DNA of 64,000 bases from Mesodorylaimus sp. YZB2_4 (GCA_030248295.1 JASANH010000873.1:558001-622000); one strand, 5' to 3'. Positions 1 to 13,239 are shown, counted from the stretch's first letter. Translations and numbers: made by a program. Notes: generated from the letters alone by a model not told the origin.

Positions 1-2220
1 GGTGATCTCATACAGCGATGAGAATACACGGAGGCCGAAAGCAGATTGGTCAAAAAGCTCAATAATGAAAAGGCTAGGATTAGCCATGCCAGGAGAAAAC
101 TGACATTGGCGTAAGTTTTAGTGGCGTCGCTCGATGTCGAGCAGCTGGTACAGTTGATCGGTGAGGTGGTTTCCATGTCGAGCAAAATATACCTGTAGCT
201 TCTACTTAATAATAGCACGGATGACCTGAAATGCGAAAGAACGTCTTGTAATATAACCGTTGTAAAATATGTAAAGTAGCACCTGCTCGACCAGCGAGAA
301 CACAAAAAAGCCTGTGGCCTAGTTTAGCAGCTGCTTTGCTTTTTTTCCCGAAGACCGGTATACATCGTGTAGTGGAATTCCGCGGAAAAAGCGTAATAGC
401 ACACCGCTCATAAAGTATTTGCCTTTTTTCGGTTCTCGAAGGAGGTCAAAACATCCGCAACAGCACAGAATGTCGCGCAAAAGGACTGACATTGGAAGAG
501 CTAGTTAGAACGGACTGCAAGCTCTGTGAAAAAGAGATAAGGCGGTCTGAAGACGAAATAGCTTTCCATCAGACTGATCCAGCTCCTCATCACTGAGCGT
601 GCGCCTGATGACCTGGACAGAGAGAGCTTATTCGGGCACCACAGGGCCAGAATAAGTTTTGAGTTATGGCTGACAACAGGATATTCCTGTCCCGCAGGGA
701 TCCATAGGACTTTTGATGGGAATGATTAGGTTCGCTCTGCAAGCCTGTCCCCTACAGTGCGCCTGTCAATCCCGTTCGCTCTCTAGGCTTGTGAATAATG
801 GATAATTTTATACCTTACAGCAAGGCAGAGGCTTTGCACTGGAAAATTGTGCTCTCAATTTGCACGAGTTAGAACTATGTGAACAAGAATGTTGACCGCT
901 TCTGATAAGACGACCTCTCGTTTACAGAAGCTACACGCGCTGAATAGCAATCTTGAGTTGTAGATCTTCGCCAAAATCGCCACTTAGGGCTTGACCAGAC
1001 CAGGTACGGGATAAAACGATTTTGCGAAAAAAAGCTGGCTTATAACATCTGGGCCGAATACAAATGAATTTGACAAGTTATGCATATTTTGCAATCCACC
1101 ATAACCGAACATCTGAAATGGCGCACCAAATAGACCAAGTGTAGCTTATTTCCATTTCGACCATTCTCCAACGAGATGAAAATTGATGCTCATCAGACTG
1201 TTCCCATTTTCAATTAAGGCCACATTCCTGAGGACATGAGGACACCTGCTGTACGTAGGTTGGTTTTATCCTCCCGAGGACCTTCGCCGGTCCCACCCCA
1301 TTTGAATTAAAATACAACCGTCCATGACGGAGGGTGGACGCCTGCACACCTACGCCTCAGTATTGATTAGACTGATTTCGGCTGGAAAAAGACTCACAGC
1401 ACGGACGTGACGGATCCTTTTGTACCCCTTCGGCTGTAAGATTAATTTGATCAAATTGGGATAAGCATTTTTCCACGGTTCAAGAGAGAAAAGGAATGAG
1501 TGAGCTTGGTGGAGACATCTGGTGTCCAAGTGGTGAATATGTGAAGTCCAATAAAGAACGGGTTGTTTTCCGGAATTGGATAGAAGCCCGAGGTCAGGCG
1601 GAGTCTGTATGCATGGCCTCTGCTGTGTCAACAGGACGAAGGCGACGCGCAAACAGTTATACGATACACGAGCGAGAATTCACATGGCACTTTCCTTTGA
1701 TTGACCAAACAAAAAATATAAAAAGTGGGTGGACAGAAGCCAAAATTAAATAACTTAACTTAGTCACGAAACTCAATCCCAATAGACGACTGAATACAGA
1801 TGTAATTAGAGCCGACAAAAGGAACTGGTAAGTGCTCTAAAGCTGGCTTAAACTCCCCACGAGCGTTCCACCCCAGCGCGCCCCTTCGCCATACTCATAA
1901 CGAGTACCAAATCGGTTTTCATGAGGGCAAGCGATCGTCTTCCAGAAAGCAGGACGCTGGAGTCGTTAGCAGGCTTCCTGTGAATTAATGGAAGATTATA
2001 GTTTCATCGAGGAGCTACTTTGGTCTTACAAACGGATGTAAGTTTGCTAGTACTGCAACATAGTACGAGCCAGGTCGAAATGGGTGGTAATTTTATTGAC
2101 AGCATGAAAACATCACGACTATCTATTGACCAAGTGGTAAAATGTAGTGCAGATGGATATATATATACTGTATACTAGGTATATCAAGTAAGGCATCATG
2201 TCGAGTTCCCTCAGGACCCA
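1..2220. other. gene-poor left edge
   Basis: I see no convincing coding exon, structural RNA or full transposon here. The short open frames on both strands have no recognisable domains and no splice-paired partners. An AT dinucleotide-rich patch lies near 2155-2190. This stretch is probably intergenic, downstream of the minus-strand defensin-like gene. Confidence 0.4.
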
Positions 2221-2823
2221 TTAGCCGGAAGGGCAAGTGTTCGGAGCAGTAGCCCATTGCTGATAATCATTCGTGCACCAGCAGGCCACCGTTGATCCAC
2301 CGTGTTTCTGGCATTTTCCAGTTTTATATTTATTGCATTGACATCGAGCTTCGCAGCATCGTTGATCGTCGCAGAGGTTGTCTGAAAGATGGTAGCTAGG
2401 CATGCAAAAAATGAGCCGATAGGAAAAATAGGTTTTTTCTTTTCTGCCTAGTGCCTTCGTTCGAAGAGCCCTATTTGCACTATGTTGCAGGTACATAGGC
2501 ACGAAGAGGAGAGAAAGCTTGGGCTAGCAGTGTAGTGCTTGCATTGCAATACTGTAGGCACACACGAAGTAGTAAGGCAGGTGTCCGCCATGCTAGCTTG
2601 TTTACCGTCGGGGTTTCCCTGGTAGGTACCTATCGGAAAAAATCTTCAGCCTCGTTCAGTAGAGCAGCATAAGGGAGATGATTGTGCAGAAGTCGGCCTT
2701 TGAGACGATCAGCCCGAATAAAGTTGAACACTTACTCTGGCATGGAGAAGAAGGCACTGCTTCGGAAGAAGCCACCAGATAGGCGACCATCACCAGCGCA
2801 CAAAATAACAAGACCAGACGCAT
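2221..2823 (-). CDS. secreted cysteine-rich defensin-like peptide (CS-alpha-beta type)
   Basis: Two exons on the minus strand: 2823-2736 and 2381-2221, joined across a GT-AG intron of 354 bp, giving 82 residues. Residues 1-22 form a clear signal peptide (Met-Arg, then a Leu/Val/Ala core, ending Ser-Ser-Glu-Ala). The mature part has ten cysteines at 28, 33, 38, 39, 43, 45, 53, 63, 65 and 79. C39-xxx-C43, the GKC at 51-53 and the CWC at 63-65 match the CxxxC / GxC / CxC signature of drosomycin-like and plant-type defensins. These are secreted antimicrobial peptides, and the same fold is also used in venom peptides. Four extra cysteines and a longer C-terminal tail are unusual. Start choice is clear because the Met opens the signal peptide. 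The family call is by motif only, so activity is not established. Confidence 0.75.
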
Positions 2824-2898
2824 GTTGGCTGCTTACAGTCACGGAGACAGAACGACTTTGAACAGGCTGGTATGGCTGCGGAACGTTGCCGAGGGCTG

Positions 2899-2910
2899 CT
2901 TTATATTTGC
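2899..2910 (-). promoter_or_regulatory. TATA-like box of the defensin-like gene
   Basis: On the minus strand this reads GCAAATATAAAG, about 80 bp upstream of the start codon at 2823. That would place transcription initiation near 2875 and give a short 5' leader. The spacing is as expected for a TATA promoter, but initiation was not observed. Confidence 0.4.
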
Positions 2911-3906
2911 AGGGGCGTGCCAGGAAAAAAGCTATGTCTGTTTATGCAGTGATTGTGCAAACATGGACGAGTAAGCTGATTGCTCATAACCCAGAGAGCA
3001 TGTGACGCACCTTCGACGGTGTGAATGCAATGACGAGTAGTACGAGTAAGCAAACAAGTTTTATCAAAGCATGATTTCCTGCCAAACCAATGTCGTTCAT
3101 CCGAGAGATGAGAGATCAGGAAATGTAGGGATCATCACATGGAAGGAAGCATTACGTGTAGCGTATATGGCTGAGTGAGCTGAGAGGGGTGGGTTGCAAG
3201 AGCATAGTTGGCAGATAGCTTGTGTACTCATGCCATTACCTGGGTCAACAATACGATCAGCCATCACATTGTGACAAAAACATATCCGCCACATGGCACA
3301 AGTTTCAACTATAGACCCGCCGGAGTTGATAGTGGGTGTTGGCTGAAGAGTTGCACACTGTATAATATACAGTTCCTATAGCGCATTCCAGTTAACGCCC
3401 AAGATGTCATCATCACTTTTCCCCACCCTACCCATAAGACTTTTTTTAGACAGCCAGACTCTGGTAGATATCACCTAGCGTGTGGAACAGACCATTTCAG
3501 AGAGGCAAATGACATCTTCCTTTAACCCTGCAGTAGGTGTTACCTTCGCGGTGCTCAAGGCTGTAACTGATGCCCTGTCACGAGTATGTTGCACATTCAA
3601 TGTAAAACCGGACAGAACAGAGCTCACTACTAAAGCATCTTTCGCACTATTTCAAGTCATTTGTTCGGTTCTGTTCCTTGTTTTTCAAAAGAAGCCTGCG
3701 CCGAATGAGGTATACGGCAATGTTTGAACTTCCCGCGCTTGCGACTGCCTACTACAGTGGTACCTTTTTCCGCCACGCGTATCGTAAAGTAGTGCAACGT
3801 GTAATGTCGAATGGCTGATCAAGACAAGACGATAGTCGTTAGGTAGAACGAAGGAAAGAAGTGTATTCGTTCGAGCTGTGATCGATTGGCATTCAGTGAT
3901 CAGAAA
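2911..3906. other. intergenic between defensin-like gene and COPA
   Basis: No supported gene. A small inverted repeat of ACTGTAT and ATACAGT arms lies near 3357-3373. The region holds the divergent upstream sequences of the minus-strand peptide gene and plus-strand COPA. Confidence 0.4.
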
Positions 3907-6900
3907 ATGTTAAAGAAATTCGAATCGAAATCGGCTCGAGTCAAAGGTTGGTATGCATTTCGCGACTTCCTACAAATGTTTGGCCTTGGATAACGTTTGT
4001 CCTGTTCTGGTAGACTAGGGATCACTCTCACAATCATCTACGACACATCCTGAACCTTGCACATCAGGAGGCCTATAGACCTACAAACTAACGTCGAGCG
4101 CTATGACCGTGGGATATGTCCAGATGCAGATTTTGGGCCAAAGTGCTGCAAATTTCCGTTGCACTCTTGATCTGTGGTACAGTACAGTACTGGGGGTAAC
4201 AGGGTTTCCGGCGCGCGATTTTGTCGTGTTTGTGCAGGCGTACGTAGAAATTAATAAAAGCATATTTTGTGGACGTGTTGTTAGCCCTCACCAATTGACA
4301 CCCCTTCGATTTTTCTAACCTCTGAAGCTTTCTGGATTGTATGACCGGCTTTTACCTTCAGGGCTCTCATTCCATCCGACCCGCCCATGGATTTTGGCGA
4401 GCTTACATAGCGGTGTCATTCAGCTGTGGGATTATCGTATGTGCGTTTTGATCGAGAAATTCGACGAACACGATGGTCCAGTCCGTGGAATCTGTTTCCA
4501 TCAACAACAACCGATTTTTGTATCTGGGGGTGATGATTACAAAATCAAGGTTCGATGTCTCGTTTTTCTGTTGTCAGACAGTAATAATCGCATAAAATTT
4601 AAGGTCTGGAACTACAAGCAACGTCGATGCCTGTTCACCTTGTTGGGTCATTTAGACTACGTGCGAACGACGTTCTTCCATCCTCAGTACCCGTGGATTA
4701 TTAGCGCCTCTGATGATCAGACGATCCGCATTTGGAATTGGCAATCGCGGTCGAGTTTAGCTATTCTGACTGGTAAGCAGTTCTGAAATTTGCCTTTTTT
4801 TGATGGTCACAAACCGATAATTTGTTGTAGGTCATAACCATTACGTCATGTGCGCTCAGTTCCATCCGACGGAAGATTTTGTTGTTTCTGCTTCTCTGGA
4901 CCAAACAATCCGCGTTTGGGATATTACTGGTTTGCGAAAGAAATCTGTGGCGCCAGGACCGAGCGGATTCGACGATCGATCCTCTGGTCCACCAGGCGGA
5001 ATTCGTACGGCGGGTCAAGCAGACTTGTTTGGGCAACCGGATGCTGTTGTTAAGCATGTTCTGGAAGGACACGATCGCGGAGTCAATTGGGTTTGCTTCC
5101 ATCCGACCATGCCGTTGATTGTCAGTGCAGCTGACGACCGTCAAGTAAAACTGTGGCGCTATAATGAGGCCAAGGCTTGGGAGGTAAGTGTGATTGTTTC
5201 CTGCAAAACTGTGGATAATGATTTAGTGTTTTAGGTTGACGCTTGTCGTGGTCATTATAACAACGTTTCCTGCGCCATTTTTCATCCACGAGCCGACTTG
5301 ATTTTGTCAAACTCCGAAGACAAGAGCGTTCGTGTGTGGGACTTGCAAAAACGCACTTGTTTGCATACTTTCCGTCAAGACCACGATCGCTTTTGGGTTT
5401 TGGCGGCTCATCCGACTTTGAACTTATTTGCCGCGGGTCATGATGCTGGCATGGTCGTTTTCAAAATCGAGCGCGAGCGCCCTGCGTTTGCTGTGCATCA
5501 GAACTTATTGTTCTACGTGAAGGTTAGTGAGATGTATCTTTTACGTCCTCTTTTCCTTATACAAGCCTGTTTTTTAATTGCAGGAGAGACAGCTCCGTCG
5601 TCTTGACCTTACGACCTCCAAGGACGCCCCGTTGATGCAGATGCGGGGGAAGCAACAATATCCCTACTATTCGTTGGCTTACAACCCTGCCGAAAGTGCG
5701 GTCATATTGGTCACCCGTACACCACCATCTTTGGAAAACAGTACGTACGACTTGTACACTATTCCTCGAGAAGTCAGCGACAGTCAAAATCCAGACTCGC
5801 CCGAAGGAAAGCGTAGTTCTGGCGTATCGGCCGTATGGGTGGCTAGGAATCGGTATGAATAACTCATCTCCTCGGTGACACTACCTAGGGATCTAACCAG
5901 TATGGTACTTCTAGGTTTGCGATTTTGGATCGTTCGCACAATATTTTGATCAAGAACTTGAAAAACGAGGTTACCAAGAAAATTGAGGCTCCTGCAGGTT
6001 GCGACGAGATCTTCTATGCGGGTACTGGCCTCCTGCTTTTGAAAAATACAGATGGTTTGACCTTGTTCGACGTGCAACAAAAACGCGCCTTGGCTACTGT
6101 GAAAGCAACGAAAGTCAAGTACGTGATATGGTCCGGGGATGGCTCGTTGGCGGCGGCGCTGTCCAAGCATGGCGTTGTCCTATTCAATCGCAAGATGCAA
6201 TTGTTGTGCTCGATTCATGAGAGCAGTCGTGTGAAATCTGGAGCTTGGGACGAACAAGGCGTCTTTTTGTACACGACCAGCAACCATATTAAGTATGCTT
6301 TGACCAGTGGCGACTACGGCATCATTCGGACGTTGGACGTGCCGATTTATATCACTTACGTCAAGGGAAGCAACTTGTATTGCTTGAGGTGAGTGCGCTC
6401 TTGTTTACCTGGTCAAAGCAGAACATGACTAGCCGTCTTGTTTTAGTCGCGATGGACAAGCGAAGATTTTGTCGATTGACCCGACCGAGTATCGCTTCAA
6501 ATTGGCTCTGATCAATCGTCGCTACGATGAAGTGCTGAACATGGTTCGCGGGGCAAAATTAGTCGGTCAATCGATCATTGCTTATCTGCAAAAGAAAGGT
6601 TACCCGGAAGTTGCTTTGCACTTTGTCAAGGATGAACGTACACGATTCGGTTTGGCATTGGAATGCGGAAACCTGGACATAGCTTTGGAGTCGGCCAAAG
6701 TGCTGGACGATAAGTCATGCTGGGATGCTTTAGGAGAAGCGGCGCTGTTGCAAGTAAGTGTAATTGTAACACAGATGCGGATTATGCTTTAACAATGCTT
6801 GTGTGTTTCAGGGCAACCATCAGATTGTTGAGATGGCTTATCAACGCACGAAGAACTTCGACAAACTGCAATTCTTGTATTTGATCACCGGAAACGTGGA

Positions 6901-8641
6901 GAAATTGCGCAAAATGATGAAGATAGCCGAGATTCGAAAAGACCTATCGGGCCAGTACCAAGTGGCGTTGTACTTAGGCGATGTGGTGGAACGAGTAAAA
7001 ATCTTGAAGTCTTGTGGTCAGACATCGTTGGCTTATTTGACTGCTGCGACTCACGGATTGGCCGAAGAAGCGGAACAGTTGGCCGAGCAGTTGAAAGAGC
7101 AAGGGCAGTCGTTGCCACCGATTGATCCGAATGCTCGTTTGCTGGTACCCCCACCGCCAATACAACAATGCGAGGAAAACTGGCCGCAGCTGACAGTCGC
7201 CAAGGGTCTGTTTGATGGTAAGAGTAGGTTTTTAGTGAGGAGTTTATAGCTATCTTCAACCTTGTTTAGGACCCGGAGCTGCTGCTGCAGCTAAACCAGG
7301 AGGCAAACCGTCAATGTTGGCTGCGAACATGGCGGATTTGGACGTTGGAGCGGAAGGATGGGGAGCCGAAGCCGAGTTGGTGTTAGACGAGGAAGGGGCC
7401 GAGGGAGGTGAATTCCGAGACGCTGTGGGAACGACGGGAGAAGAAGGAGGCGAAGGAGAAGGATGGGAGGTTGAAGGCGATCTAGAGTTGCCGCCAGACT
7501 TGCTGGATGCTGGAAAAGGGCGTGGAGGAGATGAAGCGGAAGGTATGGTATTTGTTTTGTGGTTTATTCTTTGGATATTTACTATATTTTCTTGCCGCTT
7601 TAGGGATGTACGTTGCCCCAACGCATGGTATCGCGCCCAATAAACACTGGGAGAACCATAGCCGGCTGGTGGTCGATCACGTCTTGGCCGGCTCCTTTGA
7701 AAGCGCGTTTCGTTTATTGCACGATCAGTTGGCCGTTGTTGACTTCACTCCGTTTAAAGCCGCATTTTTGGCCACTCTGGCTCGATCCAAAGCGGCCTAT
7801 CAACCGCTACCATCGACTGGTCCAACATTTGTTTACCCGCTACGTAATTTCAAGGACGCTTCGGGCAAAACTGGTTTGCCAGCTATTGGATTGAAATTGA
7901 ATGATTTGGCCAACCGATTACAGGTGGGTGGGCTGGCTTTTTGTGCCATTAAATCCATATGTGTGCTCCCTATAAGCCTTGGATTCCGTCTTGTTTCAGA
8001 TTTGCTACCAGCTGGCCACTGCTGGAAAGTTCCAAGAGGCCCTCGACAAGTTCCGTAGCCTGCTTTTGAATATTCCGTTACTAATGGTGGACAATAAGTC
8101 AGAGTTGGCCGAAGCGCAGCAACTGATCGAGATCTGTCGTGAGTACCTGGTTGGTTTGTCGATGGAGATAGCGCGCAAGGATTTGGTCAAGGAACAACCA
8201 AACGAAACGGTTCGTTCGGCCGAGATGGCGGCTTATTTCACGCATTGTCAATTGCAACCGATCCATCAAATCCTCACTTTGCGTACTAGCGTCAATTTGT
8301 TATTCAAAATGAAGAATTTCAAGACCTGCTCGTCGATGTGCCGTCGTTTATTGGAATTGGGGCCCAAACCGGAAATCGGTCAGCAAATTCGTAAGATTTT
8401 GGCCGCCTGCGAGAAGGAGCCGAACGATCAACAGAAATTGCAGTACGACGAGCACAATCCGTTCACCATCTGCTCAGGCACCTATCGACCCATATATCGG
8501 GGTAAACCACATTCGAAGTGCCCGTTCTGCGGCGCCAGCTACGTGCCAGATTTTCAAGGTCGTCTGTGCTCGGTATGTACTGTGTCTGAGATTGGAAAAG
8601 ATTGCATTGGATTGCGTATAAGCCCCTTGCAGTTTAAGTAA
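3907..8641 (+). CDS. COPA: coatomer subunit alpha (COPI coat)
   Basis: Twelve exons: 3907-3946, 4362-4549, 4604-4772, 4831-5183, 5235-5522, 5584-5852, 5915-6388, 6447-6753, 6812-7217, 7270-7542, 7604-7923, 8000-8641. They join in frame to 1242 residues, close to the usual length of about 1224. The N-terminus holds WD40 repeats (dipeptides such as VWN, IRIWNW and RVWD) forming the first propeller, which binds dilysine cargo tails. A second propeller follows, then an alpha-solenoid, an acidic glycine-rich linker (about residues 850-920) and the conserved C-terminal domain that binds epsilon-COP and ends ISPLQFK. It acts on Golgi membranes in retrograde transport to the ER. The start is supported by the first 13 codons matching the family N-terminus. 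Intron 1 (415 bp) is the only long intron; the others are 51-76 bp. Confidence 0.97.
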
Positions 8642-10104
8642 TACGATCGAGTCTGGTAGGGGTCTCTGACTGCGATGCTTATAATCTATTGTTTCGAATC
8701 TAACATTTCGTTTTTGTTCGCGTATTTGTTATGGTAATATTCGGTGGGAACGGAAATATTCGCATGTCTTGCGAGGTTTTGATAAAAGTGCGTAAGCAAA
8801 AGATGGATTATGCAGCGGGAAAGAGATGGATCGTTTTGCCCCGTAATTGCATATTTTCTTGAAAGACGGTTGGGTGGTTGTTTCTATAAAAAAACCGATA
8901 AAGCTTGAGTTGCGGAAGTGAACTAATTGAGGCAGGTTGTTTGAGTGCTCGTCAAAAGAATCGGAAATGTCCATGAACGCAGATTGCGAGCATGCAATTA
9001 CAGTGCTAGCAGGAATTAGGGGCACGCGAATCTTATTTATGTTAATGATCCCTGGGCCAAATTATCGGTGACACCTACTCGGCATGATTGATGGCGGTCA
9101 CGCAGGGCAGTGGTATCTGCAACACAAATGACTTGGCTCTGTCGTCAGGTGGGGACATGGTTCGCAGATCCGTTTCAGTTTTTAGGTTCGAATTAGCACT
9201 GGTGTTTTTTCCCTGTGCCTGGGCAAGAGAGTGATTTAGTGCATGGGGAATGGCTCGGGTGGCGAATGCTCGATGGACAAGGTTCCTCGCAAATTTGCAT
9301 TCAATTGGGGGCATTGAAAAGGGGAAGCTCTTGAAAAAAACATTTTCCATCGGTGGCTATTGAATTTGGCTTTCCAATTTTCTTTGATTGTGCCTCCTTG
9401 CCCAGTCGTCCGTCGTCGGTCTTAGAGCGGGGAGAAGTCGATGAGTGGGGATGAGCGTGGCAGGTGGCATCAAAGGTCGCCTAGCTGTTTCGGAAGGCCG
9501 TCTCGGATTGACCGTGATGATTCGAAATTTTAAGTGGAAATGAGGGTGTGTGGGTTTGAGACGGGTCCGATGTGTAGGGACCTTGTACGTGATTGTGAGC
9601 GATTGCGAGCGATTGCGACTGGTGCTTGCGTTGGGCTCATTGGCATGCACACTCCCGTGGTCTTGTCCTCCGCGCGACCGATTTTTTACTTCATGTTGGA
9701 TGCATGATTAGTCGGGTCTAAGAAAGCGTAATTTGAAATTGGTCTACCTATGCTCGTCCATGAGTCTGGGCGGTGATGGCAGCAATGACGTAGCGTCTTC
9801 CTGTTACCGGCTCAGAGAATGTAATTACGCCCCGCAGTGAAGGTAGCTCTGCCGGTCCCCCGCCGTCATGGCAGTAATCATCGGAGAGCGTCCGCCCTAG
9901 CTAGTCGCCCTAGGTACAGAGGCAGCTCGTGACCAGCTCGATCATTGCAAGGCGGTTCTCTTACGTAAAGGTGTCCTTCCCCGTATTGTACATCGTCGTG
10001 GACCAACATGCTCTTCCTAGCTGGTCGAAGACACGCCGTAAGTGCGGACCCTTCGGGGCTGACCACGTCCACGCCCCCTAATCCGATTTTCATACATCCA
10101 ACAG
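8642..10104. other. intergenic downstream of COPA
   Basis: No gene supported. Presumed COPA 3' untranslated sequence comes first, then unassigned sequence. I looked for plus-strand exons that could feed the acceptor at 10105 and found none that were convincing. Confidence 0.35.
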
Positions 10105-10357
10105 GAAGATCGTGAACGTGAACAACAACGCAAACGAGAGCAACGGGCACTCGAGGCCAAGAAGCAGGCTGAATTTCGTGAGAAGGAGCAAGCCCTCCAA
10201 CGTTCCAACACTATTCCCAACAGAGGTATGTCCTATTTGAAGGCGTCTCAGGCTCACGATCAGCTGACCACCGCCGATTATAGGCGCTGGAAACAATGCG
10301 AATGTGAATGTGATGACCTCGGACGACAAGTGCTCCGATGCACCACAGAAAAATTAA
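10105..10357 (+). CDS. orphan 3' exons of a charged coiled-coil protein (partial or pseudogene)
   Basis: Two spliced exons, 10105-10225 and 10284-10357, separated by a typical 58-bp GT-AG intron. An acceptor (ACAG) precedes the first exon and a TAA ends the second. The first exon encodes a Glu/Arg/Gln/Lys-rich helix of about 30 residues without stops, followed by a short polar tail (about 64 residues in total). It lacks a start codon, so this is the C-terminus of a longer protein whose upstream exons I cannot find in the preceding 1.4 kb. Either a large intron lies upstream or this is a truncated gene. The product is not recognised. Confidence 0.4.
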
Positions 10358-13239
10358 GGGGGTGACAATACGGGCGGCTTGTGAATTTTCTTTTTATTTT
10401 TTGGCTTTCTTTGGCTTCCTCTTATTCCTTGTAAGATTACGTTGAGGCACTGTTTCCTTATTAATTATCAACGCCAATCTCTTTGTGCATGCTTTAAAGC
10501 TGCTTTGCTTGCCTGATAAGACGGCTTGCTGAGGTGAGAAAAAACTGGTGGAAAGCACCATTTGAACGTCGTTTGCTTGATCGATCTCTTTGCACGCAAT
10601 GACCTACTTTCAAAACGGACTAAGGTGAGTCGGGATCGATTTTTGGCTTGTTAGCTGCTTCACTAGCTCGTGACTCCAGAGCACACGACAAGGGACCATT
10701 TGAACATGCAAATTACAAGCCAAGCAATTTTCCTCAAAAGCCAAGACGGGGTTCTTGTTTGCCCCAATGCAGTCGAATGATGGACACACAATGGTTGGTT
10801 ACGTGTCGAGGACCCTGCTCTAGGATAAGCAGTTTCTCCAGACTCCATGGTCCTCAATATACTGGAGAAATCAATCTCGTTACGAAGAAGAGCTCCTGCA
10901 GTTCATTATGAGAGTATTAATGAGATTGTCATCCAAAGATCCTCATGTTAGAGAGCTTGTGGATTAACTCCCAACTATTCCAATGAGAGCGCAGCTAGAT
11001 CGATAGAGCAGTCGGCGACGAGCAAAAAAAGTTGTCGAGACAACCATCAGTTTGTGAGCCGTGATGCTAAATCACTGGCGAATAGATTACCATATTTACG
11101 CAACGTCCTCATCCGTGTCGTTACCTTGGCACGAATTCACGTCAGTCTATTTTAGATCAGAGTGGGTAGCACCATTCACCGAGTGCGCTTGATGAATCGC
11201 ACCACTTTCATTTACGATCAGGCAGGTCGCTTGGACGCTAAAAAGCTTCGAGGTTAGTAGGAAGGCCGGAAAAGGGATCACGACAATGTCGCATCGTGTG
11301 CCTTCGTCCTTCTGGCAACTCCTATGCAATGTGTAACCTATTCGGACACCAGGGTACAACCGTGCGAATATCGCTCGCCAGTTGTCTTCCTGTTTGACCG
11401 GAGATGCCGAAGACTTTCTGCTTTTGTGAGGACAAAACATCAATCATTTTACAGAAATGCATGCCTTCACTATGCATGCAAATGTAATTTAATACCTGAG
11501 AAACCTATCGTGATCAGTTATTTGTTCATGCGCGCTCTCCCCTCATAGGTCCCCGCCTCAACAACTACTGTAAATCAGCATATATTCAAGATCCTAGTGT
11601 CACCATGGACACTGCTCAGGAGTACCTTCAGTGAATTGAATATGGAACCCTACCTGGGTTGTAAATAATTAGCTGATTGGATTAAAGATTTTTAAGGATC
11701 AGATAAAACAGCAGATGAATGGAGTCGCATAAATACATTCTACTGCGATATGAAATCATTTTGTGTAAAATGTGTCCCTTCACCCTCGAGTGCGCTTTGG
11801 TGATGTGGCAAAACATGATCATGATATGATGCGATGTCATTTGAGCAGGCTGCCAAAGTTGTATTTGTGCATTGGTCGATGAACACGTGTCCACAACAGG
11901 TCCAATATACACAATTGAAGACTTGAGCGAGTATGGACTTGGTACCAGAGTAGCCCAGACGGCAATCACAGCGCCCTTACCTCTCTGATTTCCTACCCCG
12001 ATAAGGGTGGAGACTTCGGTCGGTCACATCTTCTCTCACGCCCGCAATCGGAGTGCTGCACCTCTTTTTGTTCTGCGATTGAGAGCAAGGATTACTAAAA
12101 TATTTTTATAGCTACGAGTAAGGCAGTCATTTTGCATATGCACACAGAAGTATCCGCTGACAGTGTTTCTGTGAGTCAAACCTTCCCAAATTAAGATCTT
12201 ATGATAAGCGAGGTTTTCTGATTAGATCCTATATTCTGGTCAGAGCAAACAGACACCAGATTTTTGAGAACGAAGGTACGAAAGGACTTGAGGTCGGTGG
12301 TAGTTGGTTCTAGGGTCTACCACCAAGATATTTCGAAAAGAGACTTCAAAGTAAAGGCTGTCAGCCATGGAAAAAGTGGGTCTCTCTCCTTCCCTTCTTG
12401 TGCTTGATTTTGAGTTGGGTCTATTAACCCACCATGTACACTTCCTGCAGTATATGCAGGCATGCGCCTGAGTGATCGTTGACCCAAAGTTCAAGGTCAC
12501 TTGGAAGTATTAGCCGTTCGTTCTGCAAGAGGACTTCATGAAGAGGCCGCAGTCCATCCGAAGACTTGATCGACTGGAATCCAAAAGATGATATTTTGAT
12601 GCCCTGCTAAGATGCCGTTCCAGTGAATCAGTCTACGGTGGCAATGTCTTTGGGCATCTATGGCAATGTAGTGATATCGATGGCACAATGGTAGGACCTA
12701 TTAGTGCTTATTTGCACAATCCTACGGACAAATCTAAATCGGAATTAAGTAATGACAGCGGGTGATCTGCAGACGGCATCACGACTTTTTCTTTTTTGGT
12801 AAGCGTCTTCTTCGGACGCCTCTATTCTCTTTCGGATTTGCGCGCCAAGATACACTCATGACATGCAGAGTCCGTCGACTTTCCGATTGAACATTTGCAG
12901 GTGGAGTCTCTTGAGTGTTTGGACTCCGATAACTACAGTGCATGAAAGGCATATGGACGATCCACCTCAGGCACTCATAATTACTTCACCCGCATAGAGC
13001 CTCGAGCAGCATAGATAATGGACTGGTAGGCAAACAAAGCACCATCCTTCTGCACGGTTTGTAAAAATATGGCGTCAGTGTTGATTTTCTATCCGCCCTT
13101 GTGTTTGCGTATATGGGCAGGTGAAGCACATTTGCACATAACGTGCTTGCATACTACGAAAACAGTAAGGCGATAGCAGAGGCTGGAGCTAGGCTATATA
13201 CGCTGTAACTGACACCATTTCGTGTTTTGCTTGTGTGCT
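10358..13239. other. gene-poor interval
   Basis: No supported gene in 2.9 kb. A stretch near 10774-10925 could be a decayed retroelement RNase H region (see findings). Otherwise only short random open frames are seen. A small hairpin (GCGTC ... GACGC) lies at about 12803-12820. Confidence 0.4.
10774..10925 (+). pseudogene. possible decayed retroelement RNase H fragment
   Basis: One plus frame reads through with a single stop. It contains GYVSRTL, then about 25 residues later SRYEEELLQFIM. This resembles the (I/G)xYxSRTL ... EKELLAIV region of Ty3/gypsy RNase H domains. No catalytic residues, flanking integrase or LTRs could be confirmed, so this is a weak motif-level call. Confidence 0.2.

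Noticed and set aside
7256..7621. Minus-strand Pro/Ser-rich open frame over the COPA acidic linker
   Set aside because: It is the antisense of a Glu/Gly-rich coding stretch in COPA, which is clearly the real gene.
12803..12820. GCGTC-loop-GACGC hairpin as a terminator
   Set aside because: Hairpin terminators are not a feature of this kind of eukaryotic genome, and no gene ends there.
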